Origin: JBHICC01 sp046759385
GTDB taxonomy: Bacteria; Pseudomonadota; Gammaproteobacteria; Acidiferrobacterales; SPGG2
NCBI GenBank assembly: GCA_046759385.1
Contig: JBHICC010000011.1
Location: 1 to 64,000, forward strand
DNA length: 64,000 nucleotides
Direction of reading: 5' to 3'
Numbering within the stretch: position 1 is the first letter of the stretch; every line of letters begins with the position of its first letter. This document shows, piece after piece, positions 61,766-64,000 of the stretch. A program made the position numbers and the translations under genes. The notes beneath the pieces are model-generated. The model did no database searches. It saw only the letters and a program-made list of their open reading frames with translations, and was not told the DNA's origin.

Positions 61766-63139
61766 ATGGCCTGGACAGCAAACATAAGCTGGCGTGATGC
61801 ACTGGCCGTCTATCGCCATCCGCGCGTGATAGCGATGTTGTTCCTCGGCTTCTCCGCCGGGTTGCCGTTCTTGTTAGTGTTTTCGACCCTAACCGCCTGG
61901 CTACGCACTGAGGAGATCAGCCGCACTGCGATCGGTTTCTTTGCCTGGGTCGGCATTACGTACTCGATCAAAGTGTTTTGGGCGCCGATCGTGGACCGAG
62001 CGCCGTTGCCGTTCTTGACCCGGCTACTGGGCAAGCGCAGGAGCTGGATGTTGTTGGCGCAGATCGGCATTGCCGCCGGCTTGCTTGGCATGTCCACGAC
62101 CGATCCCACCGTAGATCTCGGGCAGGTGGCGTGGCTGGCATTGCTGGTGGCGTTTTCGTCGGCAACCCAAGACATAACGATTGACGCGTACCGCATCGAG
62201 GCGGTAAGCAAGGAGCGCCAGGCAGCGATGGCGGCCACCTATATTCTCGGCTATCGGCTAGCGCTATTGGTTGCCGGCGCGGGTGCTTTCTACATTGCCG
62301 ACTACATGTCGTGGTCCGCGGCCTATCTGACCATGGCAATGCTGATGCTCGTCGGTATGGCGACTGTCTTGATCATCCGGGAACCCGACCATAGCCGGGC
62401 CCACGAGAATGTGATGCTGGAGGAGCGCGTGGTGCGATTCATGCAACGGTCTGTTCATCTTCCAGGCCACCTGCGTGCTGCAATGGCCTGGTTCATCGGC
62501 GCGATCGTGTGTCCATTCGCTGATTTCTTCTCGAGAAACGGGGTCCTAGCCATAGTTATCCTGGTCTTTGTCGGCGTGTTTCGATTGAGCGATATCACAA
62601 TGGGAATCATGGCCAATCCGTTTTATTTGGATATCGGTTTCAGTTTGTCCGAGATCGGAAGCATCGTTAAGGTTTTTGGTTTCTTCATGACCATCGCAGG
62701 CTCAGCGTTGGGCGGCATATTGGTCATGCGCTACGGCATCATGCGCCCACTGCTGCTCGGGGCGGTCATGGTTGCGGCGACGAATCTGCTCTTCGCATTC
62801 ATGGCTAGCGTTGGGCGGGATCTCACCCTGCTCACATTGGTAATCAGCGCCGACAATCTGAGTGGGGGCCTCGCTAATGCGGTCTTCATTGCCTATCTGT
62901 CAAGCTTGACGAACCAGGCCTATACCGCGACTCAGTATGCACTTTTTAGTTCGCTGATGACGTTACCGGGTAAATTCATCAGCGGCTTCTCCGGCGTGAT
63001 AGTGGATGGCTTCGGCTATGTCTCGTTCTTTATCTACGCGGCCGCTATCGGTATTCCGGCGATTCTGCTGGTGTTGTATTTGATGCAGCGAATGAATATT
63101 GATGACAGTCGCACGCAGACCGCGACACTTCCTCGTTAG
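61766..63139 (+). CDS. AmpG-like muropeptide permease
   Basis: Inner-membrane MFS transporter of 457 residues, about 12 helices. The N-terminus LGFSAGLPFLLVFSTLTAWLRTEEISRTAIGFFAWVGITYSIKVFWAPIVDRAPLP and SATQDITIDAYRIE are typical of AmpG, which imports anhydro-muropeptides. Recycling enzymes AmgK and MurU are encoded elsewhere in the window. A large soluble loop lies around residues 205-240. The terminator at its 3' end overlaps the yggU coding region on the other strand. Confidence 0.88.
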   Translation: MAWTANISWRDALAVYRHPRVIAMLFLGFSAGLPFLLVFSTLTAWLRTEEISRTAIGFFAWVGITYSIKVFWAPIVDRAPLPFLTRLLGKRRSWMLLAQIGIAAGLLGMSTTDPTVDLGQVAWLALLVAFSSATQDITIDAYRIEAVSKERQAAMAATYILGYRLALLVAGAGAFYIADYMSWSAAYLTMAMLMLVGMATVLIIREPDHSRAHENVMLEERVVRFMQRSVHLPGHLRAAMAWFIGAIVCPFADFFSRNGVLAIVILVFVGVFRLSDITMGIMANPFYLDIGFSLSEIGSIVKVFGFFMTIAGSALGGILVMRYGIMRPLLLGAVMVAATNLLFAFMASVGRDLTLLTLVISADNLSGGLANAVFIAYLSSLTNQAYTATQYALFSSLMTLPGKFISGFSGVIVDGFGYVSFFIYAAAIGIPAILLVLYLMQRMNIDDSRTQTATLPR

Positions 63140-63201
63140 AGAATTGATTGGTTTATTGCCCTTTTGCCCGAAAGGTTGTCGCCGTAGGCGACCCAAATGG
63201 G

Positions 63202-63495
63202 TCACCCGGGCTTGATGATATCAAGCCCGGGTGGAATTTTTGTGGGTGCCTGGATACGGATCAGTTTAGTTCTAGCCTTCTCGCCTCGTAATACCGTTGC
63301 GCGTCCCTTGGCGACGCCGAATTGCTTGCCCAGGAACGCGATCAAGCGCGCGTTCGCTCGTCCTTCCACGGGCGGGGCAGCGATGCATACCTTCAGGTGA
63401 TCGCCGATTACACCCGCTATTTCGTCGCGCTGGGCCCGGGGCTGAACCTTCACTCTGAGAATCAGGTCCCCGGTGTCCCAACGAAACCATGGCAT
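63202..63495 (-). CDS. yggU: DUF167 protein YggU
   Basis: Small conserved protein of unknown role, 97 residues, with DLILRVKVQPRAQRDEIAGVIGDHLKVCIAAPPVEGRANARLIAFLGKQFGV, the DUF167 signature. It starts six bases after the yggT stop. Its last codons (LDIIKPG) are written by one arm of the AmpG terminator, so the C-terminus carries a regulatory palindrome. Confidence 0.92.
   Translation of the reverse strand: MPWFRWDTGDLILRVKVQPRAQRDEIAGVIGDHLKVCIAAPPVEGRANARLIAFLGKQFGVAKGRATVLRGEKARTKLIRIQAPTKIPPGLDIIKPG
63203..63241 (+). terminator. Terminator of the AmpG-like gene, inside the yggU 3' end
   Basis: ACCCGGGCTTGAT faces its complement across three bases (63204-63232), and a TTTTT follows on the plus strand. 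GTCGCC-GTA-GGCGAC (near 63178-63192) and CCCAAATGGG immediately upstream make two more hairpins, a triple-hairpin cluster. Confidence 0.85.
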
Positions 63496-63501
63496 GGCGT
63501 T

Positions 63502-64000
63502 CTAAAGGAGCGATGCGCCGAACTTGAGTAGAGGTGACACGAACAGGATTAACGTTAAGTAAAGCAGGATGAAAAGCACTATAGGAGAAAGGTCCAGGCC
63601 GGAAATTGGCGGCAGCAACCGTCGCGCCGGTCGCATCAGAGGTTCGGTAACACTGATCAACAAACCCATCGCTGGATTGTGGCCGCCGCCGTAAGGCGCG
63701 ACCCAACTGAGAATGACGCGGATGAAGACTAAGACGATGAAAAGATAAACCGTCATCTGCAGCAACTGCGCTGTGGAAAAGACTACTAACCCGATCACGT
63801 TGTAAGCACGCCCGAGGATCAAGGCAATTAGATAGTTTCTCAGGCACTGCAACAGCAGTAACAGCACGACTGCAGCCAAATCAAAGCCGTACAAACCCGG
63901 TATGATCCGCCGCAGCGGTATCAGGGCGGGATTAGTGATCGTCACAAGTGCCTGCGAGAACGGATTATAGAAATCGGCGCGAACGAGTTGGAACACGAAC
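63502..64000 (-). CDS. yggT: YggT family integral membrane protein (partial)
   Basis: The 5' part lies beyond the right edge; 164 or so C-terminal residues are present. FQLVRADFYNPFSQALVTITNPALIPLRRIIPG and the repeat VLSWVAPYGGGHNPAMGLLISVTEPLMRPARRLLPP show the tandem YggT domains with two or more membrane helices each. YggT proteins are widespread in the inner membrane and have been linked to osmotic stress. It precedes yggU in the usual yggT-yggU order. Confidence 0.9.
   Translation of the reverse strand, partial: FVFQLVRADFYNPFSQALVTITNPALIPLRRIIPGLYGFDLAAVVLLLLLQCLRNYLIALILGRAYNVIGLVVFSTAQLLQMTVYLFIVLVFIRVILSWVAPYGGGHNPAMGLLISVTEPLMRPARRLLPPISGLDLSPIVLFILLYLTLILFVSPLLKFGASLL

Noticed and set aside
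1..64000. CRISPR arrays, tRNA genes, rRNA, prophage or insertion sequences
   Set aside because: No spaced direct repeats, cloverleaf-like sequences, transposase motifs or phage genes were recognised by eye; a tRNAscan or ISfinder search would settle it.

Overview
The window looks like a contiguous chromosomal segment of a gammaproteobacterium. It shows several gene orders typical of that class: zapB-like/zapA/6S RNA/5-formyl-THF cyclo-ligase divergent from ygfB/pepP/ubiH/ubiI; lptD/surA/pdxA/rsmA; glyQ/glyS/gmhB/plsC; amgK/murU; ntrB/ntrC beside glnA; and pyrE divergent from an ExoIII-family gene. A dissimilatory-type ATP sulfurylase and a TusA sulfur carrier hint at a sulfur-oxidising relative, but no reverse Dsr, Apr, Sox or Hdr genes are present, so the lifestyle is inferred only. 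No rRNA, tRNA, CRISPR array, prophage or intact insertion sequence was seen. Nearly everything is housekeeping or conserved accessory DNA.

Layout: 0-11 kb holds rpiA, ilvA, a periplasmic cyclophilin, an EVE protein, the 6S RNA/cell-division block, ubiquinone monooxygenases and a CPA1 antiporter. 11-16 kb is a looser accessory region: an orphan PhnD-like binding protein, a frameshifted SnoaL-like gene, an AlkB-like oxygenase, an ATP/ADP-translocase-like MFS protein, DUF924 and a thioesterase. 16-20.5 kb is the nitrogen regulon, with ntrC, ntrB and glnA, a sigma-54 promoter and NtrC sites readable in the DNA. 20.4-24.5 kb holds a PP-loop/TusA/CDF operon, a candidate structured small RNA and a membrane M48-like protein whose zinc motif is damaged. 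24.6-42 kb is envelope and translation: mtgA, glyQS, MazG-like, gmhB, plsC, S9 peptidase, acyl-ACP/CoA synthetase, rsmA, pdxA, surA, lptD, amgK, murU. 42-46 kb has a 23-residue Lys/Ala-rich mini-protein, another possible small gene and a split class II ribonucleotide reductase with an NrdR-like box. 46.7-52.9 kb is an osmolyte block: PfkB kinase divergent from mscS/otsA/otsB/GH65. 52.9-64 kb has terB, a pentahaem cytochrome c, a DUF2817 hydrolase, an nrtR/nadA operon with two matching operators, sat, pyrE, an ExoIII-type nuclease, an AmpG-like permease, yggU and a partial yggT.

Themes: nitrogen control (NtrBC on glnA), NAD homeostasis (NrtR on nadA), peptidoglycan recycling (AmpG, AmgK, MurU), outer membrane assembly (LptD, SurA, GmhB), and osmotic stress coupling (MscS with trehalose synthesis and a GH65 phosphorylase). 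The least explained items are the structured RNA near 23.0-23.1 kb, the PP-loop/TusA/CDF operon, the small genes at 42.1-42.6 kb, the pentahaem cytochrome and the trehalose/GH65/MscS operon.
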